Source: Buxus sempervirens
Lineage: Eukaryota; Streptophyta; Magnoliopsida; Buxales; Buxaceae
Assembly (NCBI GenBank): GCA_947561395.2
Contig: OX387184.1
Location: 7,626,001 to 7,690,000 of the forward strand
Direction: 5' to 3'
Length of the DNA stretch: 64,000 nucleotides
A model generated the notes under the pieces. That model was not told the DNA's origin. It worked only from the letters and a program-made list of their open reading frames with translations, and searched no databases. Of this stretch, positions 24,701 through 33,904 are shown one piece after another. Numbering within the stretch: the first letter of the stretch is position 1; each line of letters starts with the position of its first letter. Made by a program: the position numbers and the translations under genes.

Positions 24701-25707
24701 GGTCCAGCAAAACCAAACGAATGTTTTTATCACCTTGGCATTTATGCAAAATTCACACGATATGCAAACCATTAAGGCCAGAAAATGAGTTGAATTCAAG
24801 GTCATTATCCTAGCAAAGTCAAGGGGATATCTGCAACTCAACAACAAGAATTCTGACTTAATTTATAGCGAATCATTGCCAATAAAAAGCCAAATACAGA
24901 TTGAACGGCTGAAAACAGGCTATTACAGGCAATTTTTTGCCATTAGATAAACCATTATCAACATGATAACAGTTGAGACAGCTGGACTGATTTGTTTGAA
25001 ATGTTTATAAGCTTGAACATGGAATAACTTCAGAGATGCCATGTTTTTATTGGTTGGTAATACAGTAATCAATCAATTTACATGAGTCCTTCACTTTCAT
25101 CTCAAGAACTGAAACCTTTAGCATTAATGACAACTTTTTATTCACTAGAACCATATCAGTTGGCTAGTCCAACATGAAACAAATACACGTTAATCCACAA
25201 TTGGCTTGACCGAAAAACATCCAAAAGGCCCCGTTCAAACAGTTAAAACTGTAGTTACTACGATATGCAACTCCATGACTCCATTGACACTTACAAAAAT
25301 CTCCATTTCCCCAAATGTATAAAGCTAAAATATAAACAGATTAACTAATTGGAATTACAGATAAATAAGCCATGTGGATATGTCAATGCCGGCAAGCCTA
25401 AGACAGTTAACAGATAAATAATGAAGCCACCATGTTAAACAAAACCATATGAGGACTCACCATCTTGTACGTTGCTATAATTAACATAGGCGTAACCAAG
25501 TGATCGGCGGGTGCTCAAATCCCTGCAGACGCGGACCGACACCACCTGACCGAGCTGACTAAATAGATCATACAGCTGTGAGTCAGTAACATTAAATTCG
25601 AGGTCACCGACGTACAGTGACGTCGACATGAACTGGTTGCCATCGCTGTTGGCTGCCCCATTCGAACCCGAAAGAGGAGGTTGAGGCTGAACTTGAACTT
25701 GAGCCAT
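11358..25707 (-). CDS. PAB: Cytoplasmic poly(A)-binding protein, 9 exons, 648 aa
   Basis: It binds mRNA poly(A) tails in the cytoplasm and supports translation and mRNA stability. Exons (minus): 25461-25707, 20092-20210, 19325-19981, 19142-19219, 18687-18776, 17619-17756, 13908-14087, 11714-11902, 11358-11606. All junctions are GT-AG and the phases join to 648 codons plus stop, within the usual 620-670 aa. RRM1 (RNP2 LYVGDL at 31-36, RNP1 LGYAYVNY at 70-77) is split by intron 1. RRM2 (about 118-195), RRM3 (about 209-286) and RRM4 (about 311-390) follow, then a Pro/Gln/Met linker and the C-terminal MLLE domain with [10 protein letters not shown] (586-595), ending [12 protein letters not shown]. 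It is closest to the PAB2/4/8 class. RRM3 RNP1 has Cys at 249 (KCFGFVNF) where Gly is normal. Intron 1 (5.25 kb) and intron 6 (3.5 kb) are swollen by transposons. Confidence 0.95.
13326..13770. repeat. Two tandem units of about 213 and 232 bp in PABP intron 7
   Basis: CAGTGAATCACCAATCC starts a unit at 13326 and again at 13539. Both copies then share GATTGGGATGCT, GAAAATGTTCAGAAG, a pyrimidine run, a GGAGCACTT..AAAATT block and GTGAAAAT. They have diverged by substitutions and by a (GT)n expansion in the second unit. It lies in the intron between PABP exons 7 and 8. Confidence 0.75.
15062..15250. repeat. Duplicated segment with long (GA)n microsatellites
   Basis: The phrase AATTTAGGGCGTTAGGCATG followed by AGATCTGA and a long GA run occurs twice, from about 15063 and from about 15177. 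The first GA tract is about 90 bp and the second about 50 bp, followed by a G-rich run to 15270. The interior of the hAT-like element has clearly expanded by slippage and duplication. Confidence 0.85.
15285..15500 (-). pseudogene. Captured SnRK2 protein kinase C-terminal fragment
   Basis: On the minus strand this reads [19 protein letters not shown], then a stretch ending ELAQSIEQ. After a one-base frame shift it continues [11 protein letters not shown], a stop, and [20 protein letters not shown]. That order matches the end of the kinase domain and the following SnRK2 box of plant SnRK2 (SAPK) kinases, which act in osmotic and ABA signalling. The frameshift, the in-frame TGA and the absence of any catalytic domain make it non-functional. 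It lies inside the hAT-like element at 14442-16072, so it was probably acquired by transposon capture. The family call is from recognition of the conserved HPWFLKNLP and IIEEARTP regions, without a database search. Confidence 0.8.
15536..15700. repeat. 45-bp minisatellite, 4 copies
   Basis: A 28-bp core beginning GTGGTGGAGTACAAGAGTAC starts at 15536, 15581, 15626 and 15671, and the copies are separated by (GA)n spacers. The period is exactly 45 bp, a multiple of three, so several frames stay open and produce long Ser/Leu or Arg/Glu repeats that are not genes. A further (GA)n tract runs from about 15720 to 15793. Confidence 0.95.
16682..16925 (+). mobile_element. 5'-truncated LINE-like insertion with target duplication
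   Basis: The 12-mer AGCTCTATGAGG at 16682-16693 recurs as AGCTCTATAAGG at 16914-16925. The 220-bp insert ends in TTACCGGAAAAAAAAAGA. The body (GGCCTGGGGGTGGATTTTC, then T-rich sequence) resembles the 3' end of plant L1-type LINEs. It lies in PABP intron 6. Confidence 0.55.
21133..23200 (-). mobile_element. Degenerate RTE-type LINE reverse transcriptase in PABP intron 1
   Basis: Read 5' to 3' on the minus strand, the conserved RTE RT blocks appear in order with stops and frameshifts: [20 protein letters not shown] (about 22940-22870), [18 protein letters not shown] (about 22750-22700), [11 protein letters not shown] (about 21760-21730), [16 protein letters not shown] (about 21690-21640), [20 protein letters not shown] (about 21610-21545), [19 protein letters not shown] and LVMDELT (about 21420-21340), [12 protein letters not shown] and [20 protein letters not shown] (21325-21160). 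NN in place of the catalytic DD confirms that it is dead. A Helitron (21768-22698) interrupts it between GIKL and HTMKL. Confidence 0.85.
21768..22698 (+). mobile_element. Composite non-autonomous Helitron inserted in the LINE
   Basis: It starts TCTATATTATATATAAAGG (21768) and ends CCTACTAG (22698), and it sits between A (21767) and T (22699). The TC..CTAG ends, the A|T target and the lack of target duplication are Helitron hallmarks. Inside are three related segments: a forward 5' part (21768-21990), an inverted full-length copy (about 22343 back to CTAG at 21991) with the subterminal hairpin GCAAGTGGCACGTGC..CTTGC, and a forward copy (about 22330-22698). The last two meet head to head at the near-palindrome CCCTTTATATATTGTATAAA. 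No RepHel protein is encoded. Confidence 0.85.
23261..23420 (+). mobile_element. Fragment with LTR-retrotransposon primer-binding site
   Basis: TGGTATCAGAG at 23265-23275 matches the complement of the initiator methionine tRNA 3' end used as a primer-binding site by many plant LTR elements. A short segment ATCAGCTTGAGAATTTAAT occurs just before (about 23221) and again after (about 23304). No gag or pol frame follows, so this is a remnant. Confidence 0.4.
23640..24345 (+). mobile_element. 3' end of an L1-type LINE (zf-RVT region)
   Basis: Plus-strand frames with stops read [20 protein letters not shown] followed by [10 protein letters not shown]. This resembles the C-terminal zinc-binding reverse-transcriptase region of plant L1 LINEs (usual form W..PVPPKV..FSW..). 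The sequence ends TTTTTGTACCCTAATCC, a T-rich stretch and CAAAAAAAAG, the usual plant L1 3' end. It lies in PABP intron 1, opposite to the gene and next to the RTE LINE. Confidence 0.65.
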
Positions 25708-26600
25708 TTCAGAAAACAAACTCAACCGATCTTTCTCCCTTTTTATATTTTCTGACTCTTTTTACTCTTTTTTTTCTTCTTCCCTCTCCTCTTGTTATTG
25801 AAATCGAAACCCTAGGAGGATAAAAAACTGACACTATCTCTGATTCTAGGCCGAAATTAAGAGAAAAAGAAACCGGATACTCAACAAAAAAAACCGAATC
25901 AATAGAAATCAAAGTAGTGGAGACAGATCTTTCACTGATAGCAGATTTATGTAGGGTTCTGATAAATGACTCTTCTTTTTTAGGCTAATTTTTTCTGGAT
26001 TGAAAGGTGGGAGAGGAGAGGGAAGGATTTAAGGAGGGCAAATGATCGGAGATCCGAACAAAAGCCCAAAAAAAAACGATAACGAACAGAAAACAAGAAG
26101 AGAAGAGAAAGGGTTTCGGAGGGCAGCCCGAACTGCACCGCAACCGGCGACGAAAGAACTGTGAAGATTTTATAGTGTATCGGAGGTGTCAAACCCTAAT
26201 CTAATAAGTGGGATGCAATGCTGGCCGCATGATCTTGAATGCCCCCACCTGATCTACCTGTTTCAGTTCTTTCCGATTAGCATCCTCTATATCTCCTCAC
26301 ATTTAGTGGGATACCATCATTCATTTGGGGGCCCACGCAATAAATGTGACGGGCTGTCTACAGTACGAGGATGCGCATTCGTTTCAGTACGTTGGACCAG
26401 ACCAGCTAATGCTCCGGTTCGGATAAGGCTTTGCCTGACCCCAAACCGGTTTGAATACCATCAACCCTGACCTAATCCGAACCTACAACCGACCAACACC
26501 GAGCCTGCATTCAACCTACGGTTAGGTTCACACTGCCAACGAAGCTGAAAAAAAGACGCAAATCACACTCACTCCCCACGTTTCTGACAACCGCAAATAC
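25708..26600. other. PABP 5' UTR and promoter region
   Basis: This lies upstream of the PABP start codon (25707, minus). The sequence next to the start is pyrimidine-rich on the sense strand (TTTCTTCTTCCC-type runs on the complement of 25745-25800), as in many highly expressed plant genes. No coding frame of merit is seen. The transcription start and a TATA box could not be fixed. Confidence 0.4.
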
Positions 26601-26637
26601 TGTTTTTTTTTTTTTTGATAAGGACAACCGCAAATAC
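26586..26637 (-). repeat. 22-bp poly(A) insertion with 15-bp target duplication
   Basis: GACAACCGCAAATAC occurs at 26586-26600 and 26623-26637. The 22 bases between read CTTATC followed by a run of A on the minus strand, the terminal bases of many plant L1 elements (TTATCAAAA). It looks like a nearly complete 5' truncation during target-primed insertion. Confidence 0.7.
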
Positions 26638-27200
26638 CTCTTGAGGTTTTGGAACGACACTAATCCCTCCGTCCGAATTATTTATTAACAAAAGGTACTA
26701 ATTTACCATTCTATCCCTTTTCCATTTTTATTTAAAGTAATAAGAATTTAAATGATTAAATTAACTATAATTTTAAAATTAGTTATTATTATCTTTGAAC
26801 CTTAAAAAGATCATTTTATTATTTAAAATGTCAAAATTTAAACTTTTGTAGTCAGATTATATAATATGCTCTAAGAGGGTTGATATATAAGCTTGTGTAT
26901 TTATATAACCACGATTGGATCGTTAATCAAGTGATCCTTTTGAAAGCTCAGGCTTGACTTGTGGCTTATTTTTTGAAGTCGTTGCCTTTTTTTTTTTCCA
27001 CAAAAGTGATCCTAACCCGAGCCTTTGCGGGCCCAACTCAATTAAAACTGAAACTCACTCAATTTAACAAATAGTTATTTTTGACTTTATATTATTAAGA
27101 AAATGCACACGCTATGCATGTAGTGAAAAAATTATAATTAAAGAAGAATCTTTTGGAATAGAATGTTACATAGGCAATTAGTTATAATACTCATACACGT

Positions 27201-27956
27201 TAGGGCTGCAACTTGGGTTAGTTAAAACCGAAACCAAACTGGTCCAATTCGACTTTGGGTCGGTTTGGTTTGAGTTATATAGTCTTTCGATAGGTTTTGG
27301 TTAAAAAAATAGAGCATCGAATTTGTTTGGTTCAGTTTTGGGTTGAAGGGTTGGGTTAACCGAACCGAATAGAAAACCAAACCAAATTTACTGTGTAAAA
27401 CCGAATCGAACCAAACCGAAATATAATAATATATATAAAAAATACAATAGATAAAGTTGTAATAATAAAATATAACTTATAAATTATAAGTTATAAAATA
27501 ATGAATAAGATTATTATTTTATAAATCTTTGTAGTTAATTATTAAATTGATTCATGAACTCAAAAGTGCGATAAAAAACAATTAACATATGACTTGGGAT
27601 TCTAAGCTTTTTACTCCATCTTATGTATGTATGTGAACTACTTAAGGGATTGGACCGCATGTAAATGATGATCTTTTAAATTTGTTGTGTGTATTCTTTA
27701 AAATTTTTTTGGGCAAAAGTGGAAATCTCTCTCTTGCTAACAAGTTTTAAGTATGGGAAAATGACCCAACCCAAACTGAATTTTGCAATTCGGTTTGGTT
27801 TGGACTAGGTTTTCTTTAAATAATCGGTTTGGTTTTCGGTTTGGGTATTTCGGTTCTGAGGTCGGTTCAGTTCAGTTTTGGGCTGACCATCAGTAACCTT
27901 GGTTTGGTCTTGGGTTAAGGCCAACCCGAACTAAACCGCACCGAGTTGCAGCCCTA
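27201..27956. mobile_element. hAT-like non-autonomous element with perfect 8-bp target duplication
   Basis: The ends TAGGGCTGCAACTTGG and CCGAGTTGCAGCCCTA are inverted. ATACACGT flanks both sides exactly (27193-27200 and 27957-27964). Subterminal CGGTTTGGTT / AACCGAACC motifs and near-identical termini make it a relative of the element at 14442-16072. The 756-bp body is AT-rich in the middle and non-coding. Confidence 0.92.
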
Positions 27957-28264
27957 ATACACGTGATAGTAACAAACCTTGATATCGAGTAAATTGGGGA
28001 AAAAAATTTGGAGGAATTTTTGGGTATCAAATGTTAGGCATAAAACAAGGGTGGCCTTTATATTATGGATTTATACATCATGATGTTAATTCTTTTTTAA
28101 GTTTTAGTGTCACACTTATAGATATTATGGATTTACAATAATGTAGTTTATGTTTAAATTAAAAATTAGATTGAGTGCTGCAAATTAATTAATGTGCCGA
28201 CCTTTACGACATTTTGGTCATCCTTGGTTCTAAGCTTCGTCTCTTCACGATTTTGCTGAATAAC

Positions 28265-28387
28265 CTTCTTGGGACACACTTATAGATTTTTATTTTCTTA
28301 AGAGGGTCTTTTTTTTTTGATACACCTTCTTGGGACACACTTATAGATTTTTATTTTCTTAAGAGTGTCTTTTTTTTTGATACATAA
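28265..28387. repeat. Tandem duplication of about 61 bp
   Basis: CCTTCTTGGGACACACTTAT, followed by AGATTTTTATTTTCTTAAGAG, a T run and GATAC, is present twice in succession. The copies differ by one substitution and a small change in T-run length, so it arose recently. Confidence 0.9.
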
Positions 28388-28499
28388 GTATTTGCTTCAA
28401 TCTATCTTAAATTCAAATTGAGCTCAAGGTTATGAAGTTGAAGTTCTGTGCCTAAAGAAATTTAAGGAGTTTAAGCCAATGTGTCACCTTCCTCAAAAG

Positions 28500-29038
28500 T
28501 AGGGTTAGTTAATGGGCCGGACCGGTACGACATGGGCACGATTAGCCCGTGCTTGGCTGGTCATCGAAAACCCAGCTCATGGCACGGCTAGGGCTGGGTT
28601 GTGCTGTGCCTTGCCTGGCGGGTCAGCGGGGCGCATAATATATACTTTAAGAAATTCAAAAAAATAGAAAAAAGGGAAAATAATACATAAATTCTAAAAA
28701 TATATATTTATTATTTACACACAATTTTTTACATATATTGGGATACAATTTTCCCCAAAATTGTAAAAAAAAAAGGGAAAAACCCTCAAAAAGACAAAAA
28801 CCCCATTCTTTTTAATGCAAGCCTGCGGGCCAATACGTGGGCCGGCACAGTTTGGTACGCTTAAAGTGTGCCATGCCGCCCGATGGCCCGGCGGGCCGTG
28901 CCTTGACGTACCAAGTACCAAATACCCAATACCTCAGGCACAGCACGGCCCACTAGCGGGCTGGGCCGAGCACGGGCATGCTTTAAGTGTGTTTGGCCGT
29001 GCCGTGCCCGTGCCGGCCCCGCCCAATAAGCAACCCCA
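28500..29038. mobile_element. GC-rich hAT-like element with perfect 8-bp target duplication
   Basis: CTCAAAAG flanks the element exactly (28492-28499 and 29039-29046). The termini TAGGGTTAGTTAATGGGC and GCCCAATAAGCAACCCCA are imperfect inverted repeats. The two outer thirds are rich in GGGCCGGCACGG-type motifs and the middle is AT-rich. It is 539 bp. Frames here give Gly/Ala/Arg/Pro-rich nonsense and are not genes. Confidence 0.9.
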
Positions 29039-29046
29039 CTCAAAAG

Positions 29047-29680
29047 TTTACTAGGTCCAAGATGGGCAAACGTATCCGCTAGTTTAAAGCCCAACTAGTA
29101 ATCTCCCACACTAGTTGGGTTTGATCATGGGGCTCGTGGATGGGACAGCATCCATCAACATGAGGCCTAAACCTGGCCCAAACCACCTTGAAGTCATGAC
29201 CAAACCAATCTTTGCTTTCAAACATCCAGCTGTATCAGATGGTCCAAAGAATCATTTCCTGGAACAATTTTTTGCTTGACTAAATGCTTAGTGAAGTTTG
29301 ATCAAAACTTCACGGCGGTTAAAGTCACTCCTGACACCTGGGTTCAAGCTTTTCTCCATCCCACTCTTAACAGCCTAACGTTGGGTGTCTCTCTAACTAA
29401 ACAAGAGAAAGAGAAAAGGAGTATTAAGATGAGGAGACTCCCTATTAAAATACAAACTTGGTGTTTAACAATGATAATGGGCTAAATAATCCCATTGCCT
29501 ATGATTCTAAAGAGGGAGGCTTATTCCCCTCTTATCCCTCTAAACCAAGGTGTTCTTTACTCTCGACCCTACCTCACACACCAAGCTCGAGTTCAAGATT
29601 GTTCGGAATTTGGCCCTCCCAAATTCAACCTTAGGATCTACCTTTTTAGAATATAAAAAAATAATAGAGAAATAACAAAA
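29047..29680. other. Spacer
   Basis: No gene is recognised. The frame at 29276-29485 has no domain signature. Confidence 0.4.
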
Positions 29681-31262
29681 GAACACAAGAAGAAGAAGAA
29701 GATGATAAACTTGCATTACTTCACAAGAAACACCCTACTTTTTTCATCACAAGATAGGCTAATCCCACACTTCTACAACCCTAACTCACGTTTTACACCT
29801 TTTATAGATAAAGTAACTAAACTTGAAATAAAACTCTTAAAAAAATGGTCACAAGAGCCCTACTTCAACTAAACTTTAAATAAAACCTAAACCACGTAGT
29901 TTACGTTACCTAAATCACGTAGCCTACATTACCTACGTTATAAGCTCCATCAAAGGAGCAACCCTAACAATCTCCACCTTGCAATTTTGGTTGATCACAT
30001 AACCGCATTCCACCTCAATGAAGATTTCTATAGCTTTTGCTATCACCATTGTCTTCTACGAACGGTCATAACTGCCAATATAGAGAATTATCATACTCCA
30101 CCATAAAAGCATAAACACTCAGAATAAACCAATTCCAAGCCTTTCACTTCGGCCCATGTCTAAAAACAACCTTGCTAAAAAATTATGGTGTAACTCCCAT
30201 ATTTGGCTTTCCTGGAAGTTCATCAACCATCGACATGAATTTCCACTACACACCCTACATCAATGCCAAACCAATGCTCGTGTGCAAACTTTTGGACCCG
30301 CTAACATTAACACATCCTCTATCATGGCAACTTTCTGAACTAACGACATGCCATGAGGATGTACATATCCCTTTTCAAAGGACATCGACGTCTTCCATGG
30401 AGAGAGACACAATGTTAGCGTCATTGCCAGTATCTCCGTTTACTGACTTGGAGCCATTTGCCAAACCAGCCCCATTTATTAGACAATTTTTCTTGACGTG
30501 CCCATATTATCCACCACCCCCAGCAGACTACTTTATTCTTCATGGAGTTCTTCTTCTTCCAATCACCATCTACCATTGGTAGGTTCTTAGGTGAATAATT
30601 ACTTTCACCACCTAGTCTTCTTTCTTCAGAAAATAGTTTACTGGTAACTTTTAAAAAAATTATTTTCTATTTCCCATGTATCAAAATAGGTTTCATATAC
30701 TCATAGGAAAGTGGAAGAGACCACATGAGTCTCAAGGCTAGATCCTCACATCAATTTTAACTCCAATAGATTTTAGTTATAAAACGAGTTATTACGGCAT
30801 TTTAAAGAAAAATGCCGCTATAAATTAACTTATTACGGCATTTATAGACAAATGCTGTTATAAAAAATTATTATTAAAATATTTATTATGGCATTTGAGA
30901 GACAAATGCCGCTATAAGATAATTTATTGAAATGCCGTATTAAGGCATTTGTAATGGCACTTTTATATTAAATGTTGTTATAAGTGGCGTTGCTATTTCA
31001 CCGTTTTTTTTTAGTGAGAACACAAGAAGAAGAAGATGAACTTGTACTACTTCACAAGAAAAACCCTACTTTTTCTTCACAAGAGAGACTAATCCCACAC
31101 TTCTACAACCCTAACTCACGTTCCATACCTTTTATAGATAAAGTAACTAAACTTGAAATAAAACTCTTAAAAAAAAAGGTAACAAGAATACTACTTAAAC
31201 TAAACTTTAAGTAAAACCTAAATCACGTAGCCTACGTTACCTACGTTATAAGCTCCATCAAA
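29681..31262 (-). mobile_element. LTR-like direct repeats around a repeat-filled interval
   Basis: A segment beginning GAACACAAGAAGAAG and ending ATAAGCTCCATCAAA occurs at 29681-29954 and 31018-31262. The left copy continues to CCCTAACA at 29969, followed by ATCTCCACCTTGC. On the minus strand this is GCAAGGTGGAGAT then TGTTAGGG, the polypurine tract and LTR start of copia-type elements. I infer a small, minus-oriented non-autonomous LTR element. The interior has no recognisable gag or pol and is partly occupied by a CACTA-like end. Confidence 0.55.
30780..31016. mobile_element. CACTA-like (En/Spm) transposon end
   Basis: Read from 31016 leftwards on the minus strand, the sequence starts CACTAAAAAAAAACGG and continues with repeated motifs of the type AAATGCCGCTATAA / GGCATTTGTC in both orientations over about 230 bp. 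A CACTA terminus with dense subterminal repeats is typical of En/Spm elements. I could not find the other end. The terminus abuts the right LTR-like copy at 31018. Confidence 0.6.
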
Positions 31263-31481
31263 TAGATCTTATAATGATTAATTTGTTGTAAGGCTAAGGG
31301 GTTTTTATATAAAAAGCTCAAGCATAGATGTCCTGCTTTTGTAGCCACTGGAATCCTTGTTGTGGCCGTTTTCTCCTAATTTGCTGTGTGGCAAAGGGTC
31401 TCTGTCTACGTAAAGATAGCTCGATCTTAGATGCTCTATATTTGTGACCACTGGATCCATTGTTGGCCATTTTTAGTATTG

Positions 31482-31988
31482 TCAGATGTTGCACACCTTG
31501 TCGGTGCCATCAACGGGACGACCAATAGCATGGAGTTGGTCACAGAGTGCTTTGAAAGCACGAGCATACTCGGCAACTGATCTGGTGCCGCGTTTCATCA
31601 ACTGTAAGTCATCTTTGAGGTGTAACTCTCGGGCCTTCGAGCGATGGCTGAACGTGTTCTCTAGCGCGAGCCATACATCGCGTGCAGTGGAGAGATCAAC
31701 CACCTCGGCCATGGCTTCCTCGGCGAGGGAGGAAAGCAAGAGACTGTGGAGGCGTTGATTAGTAACCTTCCACGCCAAATGTTTGTCGCTTGGTGTGAGG
31801 GAGTCTACAGTTTCAAATATTGGGGGCGGCACAAGAGTGCCATCAACGTAGCCCAATAATTCTTGACTCTCAAGAAGAGGAAGGAGTTGGCATTTCCAAA
31901 GGAGATAATTTGAGGAAGAAAGTTTGATAGTGATCATGTGGATTAAGGTGTTGAAGGGAAGAAGGGTGGGAGAGGTTTCGGAAGCCAT
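31482..31988 (-). pseudogene. Copia-type retrotransposon gag fragment
   Basis: The 168-codon frame reads KLSSSNYLLWKCQLLPLLES, then LLGYVDGTLVPPP, AWKVTNQRLHSLLLSSL and SVAEYARAFKALCDQL. This is the N-terminal part of plant copia gag (UBN2-type retrotransposon gag). The start at 31988 lies just downstream (minus strand) of a primer-binding site and LTR. The frame stops before the zinc knuckle, and no protease, integrase or RT follows, so the element is truncated. Confidence 0.9.
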
Positions 31989-32028
31989 GAGAAGAAGAAG
32001 AGGATCGGTGGTCTGTTAATACCTAATG

Positions 32029-32240
32029 CTCTGATACCATGAGAATGTTTGAAATCCTCCTTACCTTTGGAGGTGAATTGTATTGCTTTATATAACCTTT
32101 ACAAGATTGTAACCGAAATACAAATCAATGGCTGTACCATTAAAAGGGAAACAATATACAATCAGATCTCCTACAATTACGCCTATAATTACATTGGTTA
32201 ATTTTGGCATGTATGTCATTGAGGAGTGTTATCCTCAACA
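32029..32240 (-). mobile_element. Copia LTR with primer-binding site
   Basis: On the minus strand the LTR begins TGTTGAGGATAACACTCC (from 32240) and ends CATTCTCA (at 32040), about 201 bp. It is followed directly by TGGTATCAGAG (32039-32029), complementary to the initiator Met tRNA. Together with the gag frame at 31482-31988 this is the 5' end of one copia element in minus orientation. No matching 3' LTR is found to its left. Confidence 0.85.
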
Positions 32241-33904
32241 GTTGACTCTGAAAAGAGAGACAAGGAATCCAAATAGGTTGCTTATATCTGAACTTAAAAC
32301 AAGGCTCAGTGATATGATCTGATGTCTCGTCGCCAAATGGTTGCTTACCCTTCATTCGTAAACGCGAGGAGTGGGATAAAATTGTCATTCAACTCACTGG
32401 GTCTAAAAACTTCAGACTAGAATCTTCTGGGTTTTACTCCTCATTGCGAATTTGCGATCCATTATGACATATGAACTTTCATAAAAAAAAATAAAAAATA
32501 AAAATTTATGACATATGAACTTCCACCGTTTGAAACGGGGGTACGTACGTCGACCGCACAAAATCACACGGCGATGTACTGATTAGCGTTTCACTTTCCC
32601 CTAAAAAGGAAATTCATTTCACAAGGGACTTTTGACTTTTGTTAAAGTGAAAGGCACCAATCGAGCGGCTAATGCAGCTGGCATGGTGGACAATTTTAGG
32701 TGTAGAAGATTTTTGGTCGTGGGAAATGAACGCATTCCTCTAATGCAATGAAATCTTATGCAATTCTTGTGTGAATTTCCCATTGTTGTTGAAGATTTTT
32801 CATATGTTGTAAATGTTTTATATGGGTCTACTTAGAAAAATACTAGCCGTGAGATGTTCCACGTGAAAGCATCCCTCCTCTAGTGTTAGAAGCTTGTTGG
32901 GATGTGTGCTGGAGTTGTAGAAGAAAACCATCTTATTTAATTATTATGCCATTTGCTGCATCCAGGTGTTAGTATTTTTTTTTCTTCTTATAATTAATAT
33001 ATTGATTTTTTCTTATTGAAAAATCACAACAATTAGATACTACACGTGACATCATCTCTCTCAACGTGAATAGATAAACGTATAAAAAATGGCAGAGGAT
33101 ATCATAAGATTCTCCCTTCCTTGGTTGTTAAACACTGGGCCCACACGACACTAATACGCGGTACAGCCACACCAGTGACTCCCAAGTTGGCCGATCCGCG
33201 TGACTTAGTAGCTCAACCCAGTCACGAATTTGTTCCCTTAATTTATAAAATATAATGTAAGTTAATTATACATATTTGTCTTGAAACCTGGGTTGTTATG
33301 TCAAGTTCCCGAGCGAATCAATCAGTCACTTAAGTCTGAGTAAACTCGCCCTAGTTTTTAGATAACTCAGCCGAGTTACTGAGCCAAGAAGAGCTACATG
33401 AAACTTGAGTCAATATCTCACCGATTTCAGTTCTCCCCAGAGTTACCAGCGAGTTTTTAAACAGAATATGCAGAAAATGTCTCTTGTCATCGTATCGAAG
33501 AATCATAAAAGGTCATATATTATTATATGCGTGTACACATATCTATATATATTTAATGTACGTGATATAATATAATAACTACTACTACCAAAAACGATGT
33601 AGGCTGTCTGCTAATAATTCGGTAGAAATCAGATTCTACGATCTAAACGCATGGACTTCAGTGTTTGATGCTTGGTTTTAGAGTCTTGTAGTCAAAAGGA
33701 TCCCCCCACCATAAATAAAGGAATAAAGAGTGACAAGCGCTTTGGTTTGCAAGTCAGGAATAAGTCTATACGAGGGTACAAAGAATACCTTGCTTGGCTT
33801 TCTTCTTTCCCGATACAAAGCAAGAAAGCAAAGCAAAGCATACCAAAGCACATACCAATTACCACAGAGAAAAGAGAAGAAAAGGATAGAACAATCAAAC
33901 ACTT
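32241..33904. other. Spacer downstream of WOX4
   Basis: No gene is supported. It holds an A-rich micro-insertion (32462-32523), some AT-rich DNA and the presumed WOX4 3' UTR just left of 33905. Frames at 33672-34049 on the plus strand are antisense shadows of WOX4. Confidence 0.4.
32462..32523 (+). repeat. A-rich micro-insertion with about 18-bp target duplication
   Basis: TTATGACATATGAACTT occurs at 32462-32478 and again from about 32506 to 32522. The roughly 26 bases between are almost only A with scattered T. It is one of several such footprints in this window. Confidence 0.65.

Noticed and set aside
28715..29094. Frames rich in Pro, Gly, Ala and Arg around 28.7-29.1 kb
   Set aside because: They read the GC-rich arm of a hAT-like element on both strands.
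23265..32039. TGGTATCAGAG sites taken as tRNA genes
   Set aside because: Only the 11-14 bases complementary to the initiator tRNA 3' end are present, so they are retrotransposon primer-binding sites.
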